Source: an uncultured Pirellulaceae bacterium (GTDB taxonomy: Bacteria; Planctomycetota; Planctomycetia; Pirellulales; Pirellulaceae). Taken from it: DNA of 40,951 nucleotides. The notes under the pieces were generated by a model. It was not told where the DNA came from and ran no database searches. It was given only the letters and a program-made list of their open reading frames with translations. The stretch is taken from the NCBI GenBank assembly GCA_905480545.1, contig CAJQQR010000045.1, positions 1-40,951 of the forward strand, in the 5' to 3' direction. The position numbers and the translations under genes are program-made. Each line of letters starts with the position of its first letter. Position 1 is the stretch's first letter. Below are positions 16,163 to 24,437 of this stretch, piece after piece.

Positions 16163-18520
16163 TCATTTGCTACGAATCCGCTGTAACTCTTGTTCAACGG
16201 AATCGTCTGAGTTGGAATTGGAGTATCGAAACGGAAAACGGCCCAAGTCACGATCCTTGTGCGGGTTGACCGCATTTAAATCTAACGCCGCTTCTGCCCA
16301 TTTTTTCGCGTTTTTAGGATCTTCGCATACGTCAAACGCGTAGGCCAGATAGGCGACATGTTGTGCATCGTTTGGGCGTCGATCATGAGCCGTATGGAAC
16401 TGTTCGATCATCGCCGCATTCACGCGTTTCAACATTTCGCCATTCGTCCCGTCTTTTTGCTCCATCGTAGCCACGCGCTTTGACAAAGATAAGAATAACT
16501 TTCCGGATTCCAATGCGACTTTGCTATTGTGCGGACGGGCTTTAACGGCTTTTTCGGTCGATTCGATTAACGTTGCGAGATTTTTTGGCGTCGGTTGCTG
16601 CTCGAATTTTCGAAAAAGCAGCTGCGTCTTAAAAAATAAGAAATTGCCGTCGGCCGGATCCGCAGCAATCGCTTTTTCCATTTCTGAAAAGGCCAACTCG
16701 ACCTGGCCTTTGTTTATGGCTTGCTCAGCAACACGTTGGTGCCGATTGGCGCTCTGAATTGGGTCAACGACTGAAAAGCGGAATAGAAAAATTCCAATGA
16801 CGCAAATTGCAATCCCGGCGATGTTGAACCATCGCTGAGTTGGCCATTGATAGGAATTGAAATGTGACAGCGTGGCTGCCAGTAATACGATGCCTAAGAT
16901 GGCAACGCTCGGGAAGCTTATTCCACCGGAAGCGCAGAGCCCGATCGTAAACGCAATCAACGCGACAGGTTCAGATACTGAATGAGAAGAAAAGATGCAG
17001 GTTTCGAATTGCGATTGATTCAAAAAGTACAAGCTGCCAAAAAAAACTAGGCATGCCGCACCGGCGACAAAAATCAAATCGTAATCCATTCCGCTGGTGA
17101 TGGCTTGAAAGCAACCGATGGCCCATCCTAACACAGTTCCGCAGACAAGAATTGCATTGAACGTTGTCCCGTTCAAATCGTCCGGTTGACCGTTATCGAT
17201 ATCGATCGGGCCCTTTTTGTTGAGGGCCATGTTCTGAATTCGCTCGCTTTCGACTGCCTCGCGAAGTGGTTCACCAGTACAGCATCTACAACTATTTACC
17301 ATCCACAAAATACATCCTGCGATCAGAAAGATGACCGCAGGAGTTCCTGCATTCGACCAAATTTCCACCACGAAATTATGGGGGTCAGAAACGGTCTCGC
17401 TCGATTGCGGCAGTTGATAGCTTGAGTAGTACTGTTGGAAATTTCCAGGACCACAGCCCAATAGCCAGTGGTCCTTGATCATTTTCGTTGAGGCTTGCCA
17501 ATATTCAATTCGATAAAGCAGAGACTTCGAAGCTTCTTTCATGGCCTCTGTCTTGATTGCACCAGAGAGCCAAATACTGGATGCCGAGACGCCGAGTAAA
17601 ACAGCGCCAGCAACTGCCCATTTCCATGGAAACTGACCCGCTGAATTCTTCCAATTCAACGAAACCAAACCTATCGTTCCCATTCCCACAGCCAAAAGCC
17701 CAGATCGGCTTTTCGTGATCCACAAGCTATAGAGCAACAATATGGATATGGCCGCAGCGAACACAATCATCAATCCCGATTTGGATTTTGATTGGATCGC
17801 ATGAATGAAAAAGCCCAGTGCCAAAATGCAACAAGGCGTTAAAAACGCGGCGAGTGAATTGGCAAGTACAAATGTTGATGTTGTTTCGGTGCTGAAGAGT
17901 CGATTCTCCCACATTGTGCGTTCGACAGAACCTACTTCGACATTGCTAATGCCACCTTGGCGAAGTGCGTTTTGTTTGCTTTCTTCGTCGAGTTTTTGGT
18001 AGTCCGTTCGAATGGCCGGGAATACGGAATGTTTCTGATAAAGACCAGCACATGAACAACCTATTGCTATTCCCAACGCCCCCAAGATTGCTGCCCTGCG
18101 AAATTGAGCGGTCTCCATCAACGACCGCAGCGCAAAAAAGCCAACCGCAAATCCAACCCATTGCCAAATCGCATTGATCGTTGGACGAGCGTGTCCAGTT
18201 TCAAGCAGGAGCGACGCGATTCCGCTGGCAATCGCCCAAAGGCAAACACCGTAATAACAAGCATCGACCAAGCTCCATTGCAATCGTTTTTTAGGGTGGA
18301 GCAGAAAATCTGCAAAGACACCAACACCGACCAATAGCCATAGCAAGAGCATTGGCCAATTTTGAAACGATTCGGGTGATCCTTCTGGTACCAGCGGCGC
18401 AGCGACAATCAGTCCAATCGAAACGATCTTTGTCAAAATCGAAGCAAGCTGACGGTAGTTACGGTCTGCGTTTTGAATTGGCGACGGAGCTTCGCTTTTT
18501 CGGGTTCGCTTTTTCGCCAT
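16163..18520 (-). CDS. O-antigen-ligase-like membrane protein with C-terminal TPR repeats
   Basis: With the chosen start this is a 785-residue protein. About a dozen membrane helices occupy the first ~590 residues. The O-antigen ligase/polymerase (Wzy_C) domain is recognised by WITKSRSGLLAVGMG (about 268-282), the conserved GCGPGNF and the DPHNFVVEIWSNAG stretch (about 375-388). Residues ~595-760 are soluble and repeat-like (VELAFSEMEKAIAADPADGNF and AKKWAEAALDLNAVNP), consistent with TPRs. Such proteins link or polymerise surface sugar chains at the membrane. The frame is open up to 18616, but the ATG at 18520 (MAKKRTRKS) is preferred because longer versions would overlap the end of the preceding gene. 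It follows the WecA-type gene by 37 bases, so the two form a likely surface-polysaccharide operon. Confidence 0.82.
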   Translation of the reverse strand: MAKKRTRKSEAPSPIQNADRNYRQLASILTKIVSIGLIVAAPLVPEGSPESFQNWPMLLLWLLVGVGVFADFLLHPKKRLQWSLVDACYYGVCLWAIASGIASLLLETGHARPTINAIWQWVGFAVGFFALRSLMETAQFRRAAILGALGIAIGCSCAGLYQKHSVFPAIRTDYQKLDEESKQNALRQGGISNVEVGSVERTMWENRLFSTETTSTFVLANSLAAFLTPCCILALGFFIHAIQSKSKSGLMIVFAAAISILLLYSLWITKSRSGLLAVGMGTIGLVSLNWKNSAGQFPWKWAVAGAVLLGVSASSIWLSGAIKTEAMKEASKSLLYRIEYWQASTKMIKDHWLLGCGPGNFQQYYSSYQLPQSSETVSDPHNFVVEIWSNAGTPAVIFLIAGCILWMVNSCRCCTGEPLREAVESERIQNMALNKKGPIDIDNGQPDDLNGTTFNAILVCGTVLGWAIGCFQAITSGMDYDLIFVAGAACLVFFGSLYFLNQSQFETCIFSSHSVSEPVALIAFTIGLCASGGISFPSVAILGIVLLAATLSHFNSYQWPTQRWFNIAGIAICVIGIFLFRFSVVDPIQSANRHQRVAEQAINKGQVELAFSEMEKAIAADPADGNFLFFKTQLLFRKFEQQPTPKNLATLIESTEKAVKARPHNSKVALESGKLFLSLSKRVATMEQKDGTNGEMLKRVNAAMIEQFHTAHDRRPNDAQHVAYLAYAFDVCEDPKNAKKWAEAALDLNAVNPHKDRDLGRFPFRYSNSNSDDSVEQELQRIRSK

Positions 18521-18557
18521 CCGTTTCTCGAAAGTTAAACTGTTCCGTGTGGTCGTT

Positions 18558-19709
18558 TTAGTCAGAGTCTTTTGCTTCACGGATTTTGCGTCGTGCTGTC
18601 GACTCCAAAATAGCAATCAAAATCAAGACGCACAAAACAACCAAACCCAAAATGACTGCGCCGAGCGTATCAACACGATGCAAAATCAATGATGCCAAGC
18701 CGCAGGTCGCGGTCAAAAGATAGATCGTCAAAACAGCTTGTGTTTTAGAAAGTCCGAGATCGACCAGGCGGTGCGACAAATGATTTTTATCTGCCTCAAA
18801 CGGGCTTTTGCCTGATCGAATACGAATCCAAATCACCGTAAGCATATCGTACATTGGGACGGCCATCACAAATATCGGGGCTAAGATGCCGTGCGGCGAT
18901 TTCGATTGGTAGCCAGTGTAAGTTGCCAACAAAGTCGCAGCAGCAATGATAAATCCGATCAAATAACTGCCCGCATCCCCCATGAAGATCTTTGCCGGTG
19001 GTCGATTGTGGAACAAGAATCCTAAAATGGAACCAGCAAGAACGAGCAACAAACCGGCAACAAAAAACTGTGGGTTTCCGTTTTCGCCTTCGGGAGAAAT
19101 TAGCAGGACGGTCGCCAGAAAAACCGAAGATAAAAATGCAACGCCACCAGACAATCCGTCCATGTTGTCGAGCATGTTAAACGAATTGATCATCGCCACA
19201 ATCCAAACCACGCTGATCAAGCCCGGGATCAAAGGGATGTCAATAAACGCAGTGGCTCGCCAGCCTTGCCAACTCACACAAATCAACGCAATCAAGAACA
19301 TCGCGCCCAGTCTGGGTTTCCAACCGATCCCCCAACGATCGTCAGCGAGTCCAACGCCGGCAAGAAGGGTCGTGGCCCCGAGCAAGATCCAGAGTGAGTC
19401 GAGTTTTGACGCAATGCCATCGAGGTGCGGTTCGGCAAATTTCGGAATCAATTTGGCGACGAATTCAACATCGCGAAAAAGTAATACGATCGATCCCATC
19501 GCAAAGATTGAAACGAATCCGCACCAGATGCCGATGCCACCCCCCAACGGAGTCGGTGTCATATGAACTTTTCTTTCACCAGGTTGATCAACCAGCCCCA
19601 GTCGTGTGGCATTTCTTCGAACGACCCAGGTTACCAACCATGCGATGAACGCTGGCGGTAAGATCGTCACAGCGACAAAAAAGAAGATTTGTTGGGGAGA
19701 GAGATCCAC
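18558..19709 (-). CDS. WecA/MraY-type undecaprenyl-phosphate sugar-1-phosphate transferase
   Basis: A 383-residue membrane enzyme of about ten to eleven helices that moves an N-acetylhexosamine-1-phosphate from a UDP-sugar to undecaprenyl phosphate, the first step of surface glycan assembly. Motifs are in order: VHMTPTPLGGGIGIW (about 49-63), LADDRWG with the catalytic aspartates (about 121-127), NMLDNMDGLSGG (about 178-189), IFMGDAGSYLIGF (about 240-252) and HLSHRLVDLGLS (about 309-320), which supplies the HxxH loop. It is nearer WecA/TagO than MraY because it lacks MraY peptidoglycan-specific loops, but the sugar cannot be told. The start is GTG 19709. It leads into the O-antigen-ligase gene. 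Confidence 0.9.
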   Translation of the reverse strand: MDLSPQQIFFFVAVTILPPAFIAWLVTWVVRRNATRLGLVDQPGERKVHMTPTPLGGGIGIWCGFVSIFAMGSIVLLFRDVEFVAKLIPKFAEPHLDGIASKLDSLWILLGATTLLAGVGLADDRWGIGWKPRLGAMFLIALICVSWQGWRATAFIDIPLIPGLISVVWIVAMINSFNMLDNMDGLSGGVAFLSSVFLATVLLISPEGENGNPQFFVAGLLLVLAGSILGFLFHNRPPAKIFMGDAGSYLIGFIIAAATLLATYTGYQSKSPHGILAPIFVMAVPMYDMLTVIWIRIRSGKSPFEADKNHLSHRLVDLGLSKTQAVLTIYLLTATCGLASLILHRVDTLGAVILGLVVLCVLILIAILESTARRKIREAKDSD

Positions 19710-19824
19710 TGACGAATCAATTTTCGGAAAGGCGAACGAGAAAAGCGATTCTTCAGTTTAACTGATCTGGACCGTTTCAGCTATCAACCGCCAACCGTGC
19801 GGATTCGTCGTCGACGCGGGTCCC

Positions 19825-19888
19825 CTAGCCCAGTAATACCCTAGCCCAGTAATACCCCAGCCCAGTAATACCCCAGCCCAGTAATCCC
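19825..19888 (+). repeat. 16-nt tandem repeat, four copies
   Basis: Units of CTAGCCCAGTAATACC start at 19825, 19841, 19857 and 19873, with changes of one or a few bases in the later units. It fills the middle of the gap between fur and the WecA-type gene. The 16-nt period equals that of the array at 14663-14717, but the sequences are unrelated. Confidence 0.85.
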
Positions 19889-19945
19889 CGAGCTAATCCC
19901 TATTCATGCGAAATCGACTGAACTCGTTTTACCATTTTCAAGCGA

Positions 19946-20449
19946 CTAAATAAGGTCAACTTTGCGACGAGTACGTTTGCGTTTCGCCTTTTGGCAGTCT
20001 TCACATTCACCGCTGATAATGAACCGATGACCGGTCACCTGAAAGTTTGACTTCTTCGCCAATTGATTTCGAAGTTCGATCAGTTCATCACTCTGGAATT
20101 CAATTAGCTTTTCACAGGTGTCGCAATAAAGATGATCATGTTGCGGATAACCATAATCATGCTCGTATACAGTTCGACCATCCAATTCAATGGTTCGCAG
20201 AAGTCCTGCTTCGACGAATTCCGAGATTAAGCGATACACTGTTGAACGACTGACGTAACCATCACTTCCTTTTCGCGGAAGCCGATCAAGTAGTTCATCA
20301 ACATCAAAATGGTCATGGCTACTAAAAATCTGTTCAACAAGTATTTTGCGAGGCTTGGTGTTGCGCATCCCGCGGCTTTGTAGGTACTCTTCGAAACGCT
20401 CGGTAGGCGTGGATGCGACTTCGACTCGTTCTAATGGCTGAGAAGGCAT
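19946..20449 (-). CDS. fur: Fur-family metal-dependent regulator
   Basis: A 167-residue DNA-binding protein from ATG 20449; a TTG three codons earlier (20458) is also possible. The winged helix covers about residues 20-90 and includes the family's SRSTVYRLISEFVEAGLL. The metal-rich dimerisation half has HDH, CDTC and CEDC, giving two CxxC pairs for structural zinc, plus the histidine-rich regulatory site at QHDHLYC. Members sense Fe, Zn, Mn or peroxide; which one cannot be decided here. It acts as a repressor when metal-loaded. No clear Fur box is visible upstream, and no metal-uptake gene is adjacent. The message has no Shine-Dalgarno; CCTCCC upstream of the start is instead similar to the anti-SD. 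Confidence 0.9.
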   Translation of the reverse strand: MPSQPLERVEVASTPTERFEEYLQSRGMRNTKPRKILVEQIFSSHDHFDVDELLDRLPRKGSDGYVSRSTVYRLISEFVEAGLLRTIELDGRTVYEHDYGYPQHDHLYCDTCEKLIEFQSDELIELRNQLAKKSNFQVTGHRFIISGECEDCQKAKRKRTRRKVDLI

Positions 20450-20981
20450 TGAATTCAAAGGGAGGAATTGTCAGGCGTCGCATCTATTTTAAGAAAAAAG
20501 CCATAAATAACAAGTTTCCAATGGAAAAGACGCATCAGCTACCGCAATATCGGCTTTTCGAATTTTCTTCCCAAAAGTTCGAGCGATCGCTGAGTGCCAT
20601 CCTGAAACTGTGTTGCCCCTTGCTGGTGCGTCGGTTCGATAGTTTTACCGATGGTTAAACCAGGCGTGCAACGGTAATTGCAAGGCAAATGTTTGGAATT
20701 CGAAGTTATTCAATAAGTAACGACGTGCACTGGCAAGATGGAATCGTCCAGTGCTGAGCCTGATAGATCGACATCGATGCATTTCAACGCGAAATCCAAA
20801 GGCATAACATCAAGACGGGTCGTCGCGAAATTGAAGCGAGCGAATCATCAAACCTCGATGCTAAACACCTGTTTGACATCAATGCATTGGTTTGATTCCA
20901 ACCAATTCGAGGTCGAACTGATCATCGTTGATGATCAGCCGAAATCTAGACTTGGCTTTGTTGTTCACCTTGGCAAATAGC
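20450..20981 (+). other. gene-poor region between fur and flgM, with two hairpins
   Basis: About 530 bp. An 80-codon frame at 20738-20980 (+) and others on both strands show no family motifs and are treated as chance. Two close stem-loops lie downstream of flgM: TTGGTT-TGATTCC-AACCAA (20887-20905) and CTGATCATC-GTT-GATGATCAG (20918-20938). They may end the flgM message, though neither has a U tract. Nothing else was recognised. Confidence 0.5.
20918..20938 (-). terminator. perfect 9-bp stem-loop downstream of flgM
   Basis: CTGATCATC pairs exactly with GATGATCAG around a 3-base loop, 44 bases beyond the flgM stop. A second hairpin lies just beyond at 20887-20905. Position suggests transcript end formation or 3' protection. 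The absence of a T run makes it an atypical intrinsic terminator. Confidence 0.4.
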
Positions 20982-21263
20982 CTATGCGAATTCGTCGAGC
21001 AAGCGACCCAGAGCAATATCCAGCTTGTCACTGGTCTCGTAAATGCCGCCCTCAATTTGAGCCCGAATTTCTGCAACGCGATCAGTGCGAACATCTGAAA
21101 CGCCGTGAACTCGGTTCAAAAAGGTTGCTTCGGAAGAAATCTCAAGCTCATCCATTGGCTGCAGCGACGTTTCCGTTGCTTGCATTTCTTCTACCGGAGC
21201 AACGTCCGAAGAAGGTTGGATTGATTGAGCACCGTGTATCGAAAATGGTCCGTTAATTTGCAT
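20982..21263 (-). CDS. flgM: FlgM-like anti-sigma-28 factor
   Basis: A 93-residue protein starting at ATG 21263 (MQINGPFSIHGAQ), chosen because CAGGGGG lies about eight bases upstream; the frame is open 26 codons further but without a better site. The first half is low-complexity and polar. The second half carries the FlgM core: RTDRVAEIRAQIEGGIYET followed by DKLDIALGRLLDEF, the helices that bind sigma-28 (FliA). FlgM holds sigma-28 until the flagellar hook is finished and is then exported through the flagellum. No flagellar gene is next to it here, so it is an isolated regulator in this window. Confidence 0.82.
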   Translation of the reverse strand: MQINGPFSIHGAQSIQPSSDVAPVEEMQATETSLQPMDELEISSEATFLNRVHGVSDVRTDRVAEIRAQIEGGIYETSDKLDIALGRLLDEFA

Positions 21264-22047
21264 TTCACATCCCCCTGGAATGCGTATCAAGTATTCCGTT
21301 TTAGTGATTGGTTTGTAACAAAATCTACGTACGAAGCACATTAAAAATGGTTCAACCAGTAAAGAACGAAAACTTGCCCGCGACTAAAAAAAACGATTGA
21401 AGTAAAGCAAGCTGAAAATCAAGTTGCAATTAAATGTCGCAAGCGTGCGAAAGACGCCGGCAACGGATTAAGTACTCAATCGCGTTTTTTCGCTCAAAAT
21501 GCTGCGGTTAAACAACATTTCAAAGCGGCAGTCCATGTCGAAGGACGAACAATCCGTGCCGTGGGTGATGACTCACATGCACGCGATGAGAATAACTCAC
21601 TTATCGTCCGAACTTTCGAATGCTATCACTGCTTTCGTTTCGTTCACTGTTGTACCGAATAATGGCTTCCTGCAGCGTCGTAATAACTTTGCAGGTGAAT
21701 TCGATTATTCGCCAAGGTTCAATTCTTCACAACTTATCCTGCACGTGGCTTTGATGTCATCATCAATGCTATCGCACACGACTTATTAAGAAAAATTGGT
21801 GCCCGGCAGATTGCCTACGCGCGCATTTTGCCGAGCGATTGGGAAGCTACGAAATGGTCCAATTCGACGCAAGATCGATTTTGGAAAATTTTAAAGAGCT
21901 GCGTTTGAAACGATTTGCGTGTCATGGTCGAAAGCTTGTTTGCTCGAAATGAAGACAAAGTTGATTTACGGACTGGTTTGTCGATAAAATGAAGTTAGAG
22001 CCGAAATATTGTTGAATTGATTCCTCCTGCCTTGTGACCTCAACCAG
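21264..22047 (+). other. region with fragmentary plus-strand reading frames, possible broken small gene
   Basis: This 784 bp stretch contains an ATG at 21347 giving 17 codons (MVQPVKNENLPATKKND) that end right after an A8 tract (21386-21393). One frame over, 21393-21662 stays open for 89 codons starting TIEVKQAENQVAIKCRK and containing VHVEGRTIRAVGDDSHARDE. A third open piece, 21699-21908, reads FDVIINAIAHDLLRKIGARQ and ARILPSDWEATKW but has no start codon. The pieces look protein-like but match no family I recognise. Either this is a decayed gene divergent from flgM, or the first two pieces join by slippage on the A tract. The rest is featureless. Confidence 0.35.
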
Positions 22048-23493
22048 ATGTCCGATTTTCCCACACCGGGACCCAAAACTTGTCCGTCACGTTCCGTCAA
22101 TCGCCGAAAATGGTTGCAAACGGGTTTGGGCGCCGTTGGCCTGACTCTGCCGGGCTATTTTGCGATAAATCAACTGCAGGCCCAGGCGGCAATTGCGGAC
22201 GAATTCAAATCGCTGTCAGGTTCGGGAGTCATCGGTGGCGGTAAAGCCAAGTCAGTCATTGTTCTGTTTTGTTGGGGAGGCATCAGTCATTTTGAATCTT
22301 GGGACCCCAAGCCCAATGCGTCGTCGGATATTCGCGGAGAATTTCATCCGATCTCAACGAATGTTCCGGGGATTCAAATCGGACAGCATCTTCCTCGTCT
22401 TGCCAAGCAAGTCGACCAACTGGCGATCGTGCGTTCGGTCTATCACGACTGTGCGGCTCATGGAAAAGGAATGTACTGGAACATGACCGGTCACTCGCCA
22501 CCGCAGCCAGGCGCGGCGGCGAATTTGCCTCCGTCGGCAGAAGATTGGCCGTCGCTCGGTTCAATGGTTAGCAATTTCAAAAACGCCCCAAAAGGATTTC
22601 CCTCCGCGCTTCGATTGCCTTACCCACTTGTGGATAACGGCACATTGCAGGCAGGCGAGTATAGCGGTTGGATGGACAACTCACTTGATCCAATCGTGGT
22701 CAAAACGCCGGGTGGAACTCCATACGGCGGTGTCAGTCGATCTTTGGGCGCTGCTGAACTCGACCTTTCGGCCAAGATCGACAAGAAGCGGTTTGACGGC
22801 GTTAAGGGCCTAATCAATTCGTTTGATAGGCAAGTTGGCTTGTCGACTTCGTACGAACAACGTGACCATTTTCGAATGCTTGCCTCGGATATGTTGGTGA
22901 GCAAAGAGGTGCGACATGCATTCGATTTAGACAAAGAATCCAAAAAAACCAAGGCAGCCTATGGTGACCACATTTGCGGTCGTTCGGTTCTACTTGCCCG
23001 CCGCCTTTCGGAAGCTGGCGTGCCTCTAATTACAGTTTGTTGTGCTGCGGGTGATTTAAATGGCTCGGTCGGAGATCATTTCGACACACATGCGAACAAC
23101 TTTAACCGGTTGAAGAACACGATGTTGCCCACGTTCGATCGTCCGGCCGCAGCATTGCTGGAAGATCTTAAGCAGCGTGGGAAATTGGATGAAACGTTGG
23201 TTGTTTTCTTAACAGAATTTGGTCGAACACCCAAAATCAACGGCGGAGCAGGGCGGGATCACTTTCCAGATTGCTATTCAGTCTGTTTCGCAGGGGCCGG
23301 AATTCAGGGTGGGCAGGTTTATGGCAAGAGCGATAAGATCGGAAGCGAGCCTGATCTTTTTGGCTGCAAACCAAATGATCTGCATGCCACCATTTTCAAA
23401 GCCCTTGGGATTTCAACCAACGCCAAGATCCACGATCAGCTTGGGCGTCCGTTCCAAATCACCGACGGAAAGCCATTACCTCTATTCGGATAG
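22048..23493 (+). CDS. Tat-exported DUF1501 protein
   Basis: A 481-residue protein with a twin-arginine signal (R19-R20-K-W-L-Q-T, then GAVGLTLPGYFAI). The DUF1501 fold is related to sulfatases/alkaline phosphatases: VIVLFCWGGISHFESWDPKP (about 70-89), the VRSVYHDCAAHGKGMYW stretch, FLTEFGRTPKINGGAGRDHF (about 390-409) and the SVCFAGAGIQGGQVYG segment. It is one of the most expanded planctomycete families and is usually paired with a DUF1549/DUF1553 cytochrome-type protein; the substrate is unknown, and periplasmic hydrolysis or binding is presumed. The start is ATG 22048. The gene that follows is broken. Its usual partner may be the gene at 24438, separated from it by the disrupted segment. 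Confidence 0.9.
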   Translation: MSDFPTPGPKTCPSRSVNRRKWLQTGLGAVGLTLPGYFAINQLQAQAAIADEFKSLSGSGVIGGGKAKSVIVLFCWGGISHFESWDPKPNASSDIRGEFHPISTNVPGIQIGQHLPRLAKQVDQLAIVRSVYHDCAAHGKGMYWNMTGHSPPQPGAAANLPPSAEDWPSLGSMVSNFKNAPKGFPSALRLPYPLVDNGTLQAGEYSGWMDNSLDPIVVKTPGGTPYGGVSRSLGAAELDLSAKIDKKRFDGVKGLINSFDRQVGLSTSYEQRDHFRMLASDMLVSKEVRHAFDLDKESKKTKAAYGDHICGRSVLLARRLSEAGVPLITVCCAAGDLNGSVGDHFDTHANNFNRLKNTMLPTFDRPAAALLEDLKQRGKLDETLVVFLTEFGRTPKINGGAGRDHFPDCYSVCFAGAGIQGGQVYGKSDKIGSEPDLFGCKPNDLHATIFKALGISTNAKIHDQLGRPFQITDGKPLPLFG

Positions 23494-23568
23494 AGAAAAA
23501 GACTTTCTCAATTTTGTATGGCGACGATTGCGGTGTTTAAATGATGGCCCACCCAAAGGCAAAGTAAT

Positions 23569-24045
23569 ATGAATTGGCTATCAACGTTTTCTGTCGTATT
23601 CTTGTGTATCGTTGTTTTCTCTTACGCCTCCGCGAACTCGCAGGTTGATTCAACACAGGAACGCCATGCATTAGAAAAACCGAATTCGCCGAAAGTCGAT
23701 ATCGAGATGCAGCGGTTAGTGTTGAAGAAAATCAATGCTGTCGATTTCGAATCGCTCAAAGAGCATATGGCGATTCACTATTTGCTGGATATCGCGAAGT
23801 CACTGGATAAAATCGACAAACAAGAGCTTGTCCAGAACCTTGCCGGCTGCAACGGTGCTATCCGAACCGATCGCATTCGCAATTTCGTCCAAATCTTTAT
23901 TTGCTTGATCCGATATTCCAAAGCGTTGAGTCATTCGCCGGTCGTACTCTCGGCTTTTGCCCGAAGTTCACCGAACCTAGCCTTCAGTGATTCTTCGTCA
24001 TGTTCAGTGAAGTCACCAGCGTCCAGTTGTCGCCGACTTTCTTGA
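23569..24045 (+). CDS. exported protein of unknown function with replaced C-terminus
   Basis: A 158-codon frame. Residues 1-22 (MNWLSTFSVVFLCIVVFSYA) form a signal peptide, and residues ~23-88 look like a genuine helical protein (KVDIEMQRLVLKKINAVDF, then IHYLLDIAKSLDKIDKQ). From about residue 85 onward the frame is simply the antisense of a parE/parD remnant, and it becomes serine-rich (SSSCSVKSPASSCRRLS). The native gene is therefore cut at about 23815-23835, and the remaining codons are read-through into foreign sequence. No family is recognised. It follows the DUF1501 gene by 75 bases and may have belonged to that unit. Confidence 0.4.
   Translation: MNWLSTFSVVFLCIVVFSYASANSQVDSTQERHALEKPNSPKVDIEMQRLVLKKINAVDFESLKEHMAIHYLLDIAKSLDKIDKQELVQNLAGCNGAIRTDRIRNFVQIFICLIRYSKALSHSPVVLSAFARSSPNLAFSDSSSCSVKSPASSCRRLS
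23800..23934 (-). pseudogene. truncated ParE-family toxin
   Basis: The frame starts with an ATG that overlaps the parD stop as ATGA. It encodes 44 residues: MTQRFGISDQANKDLDEIAN is the opening strand and helix of RelE/ParE toxins, and AAGKVLDKL continues the second helix. After about residue 38 similarity to the expected fold stops, and a TGA follows six codons later. Full ParE toxins have about 95-100 residues and need the C-terminal strands and catalytic or gyrase-binding region, so this piece cannot be an active toxin. The cut coincides with the cut in the exported-protein gene on the other strand, near 23825. Confidence 0.65.
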
Positions 24046-24182
24046 ATTCGATTCACCAATCCATTGTGTTTCCGAAGTAGATCGATACCTGCGTCGATTG
24101 CCGCATCACGTGATGCAAATGCGCCGGTCGAAACTTGGACCTGGATGAATTTTTCATTTTCGGGCGATAAATCATTAGCCAT
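23931..24182 (-). CDS. parD: ParD-family antitoxin
   Basis: An 83-residue protein of the ParD/CopG-like antitoxin family. Family features are LSPENEKFIQVQVSTGAF (strand of the ribbon-helix-helix), ASRDAAIDAGIDLLRKH (helices), and a C-terminal tail rich in acidic and basic residues (ESRRQLDAGDFTEHDEE) that wraps the toxin. It would bind its own promoter and neutralise ParE. The antitoxin is full length, but the toxin gene coupled to it by ATGA is truncated, so it is an orphan antitoxin that might still autoregulate or cross-neutralise another ParE. The start is ATG 24182. Confidence 0.75.
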   Translation of the reverse strand: MANDLSPENEKFIQVQVSTGAFASRDAAIDAGIDLLRKHNGLVNRIQESRRQLDAGDFTEHDEESLKARFGELRAKAESTTGE

Positions 24183-24437
24183 TATTTTATTTCTTGTTTT
24201 GGTAATCGTGTCATAAATTGAGAAACGCGACCAACATTCACCGTTTCAGCACAGGTTTTTTTCGGATCATTCAAACCCCAATGACCGGCCGATACTATCT
24301 GGATTTAGCCCAGAAATTTTCGATCCCACGGAGGCAGGCTCGGTGGAAATCATCCTTCGCCGCCCTAATATCCCGCTGAGCCGGGATGTATAATGAACCG
24401 ATGACGTCAGGTAAATTTTCAAAGCGAGCTCCTACCA

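Noticed and set aside
14663-19888. The two 16-nt tandem arrays as CRISPR or iteron arrays
   Set aside because: The units are directly abutting with no spacers, so not CRISPR. There are too few copies and no replication gene nearby, so an iteron origin is not supported.
20459-20700. Possible tRNA-like or Fur-box sequence near GGTTCGATAG upstream of fur
   Set aside because: No acceptor or anticodon stems can be paired around the TTCGA match, and no sequence close to the Fur-box inverted repeat is present.
20738-20980. 80-codon plus-strand frame upstream of flgM's end
   Set aside because: It overlaps the hairpins downstream of flgM, has no recognisable domain, and its opposite strand is equally open.
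24370-24394. ATCCCG-CTGAGC-CGGGAT hairpin followed by TATAAT, before the PSD1 gene, as an operator plus promoter
   Set aside because: No -35 box is found at 16-18 bases from TATAAT, and a six-base stem is easily met by chance, so it was not listed as a feature.
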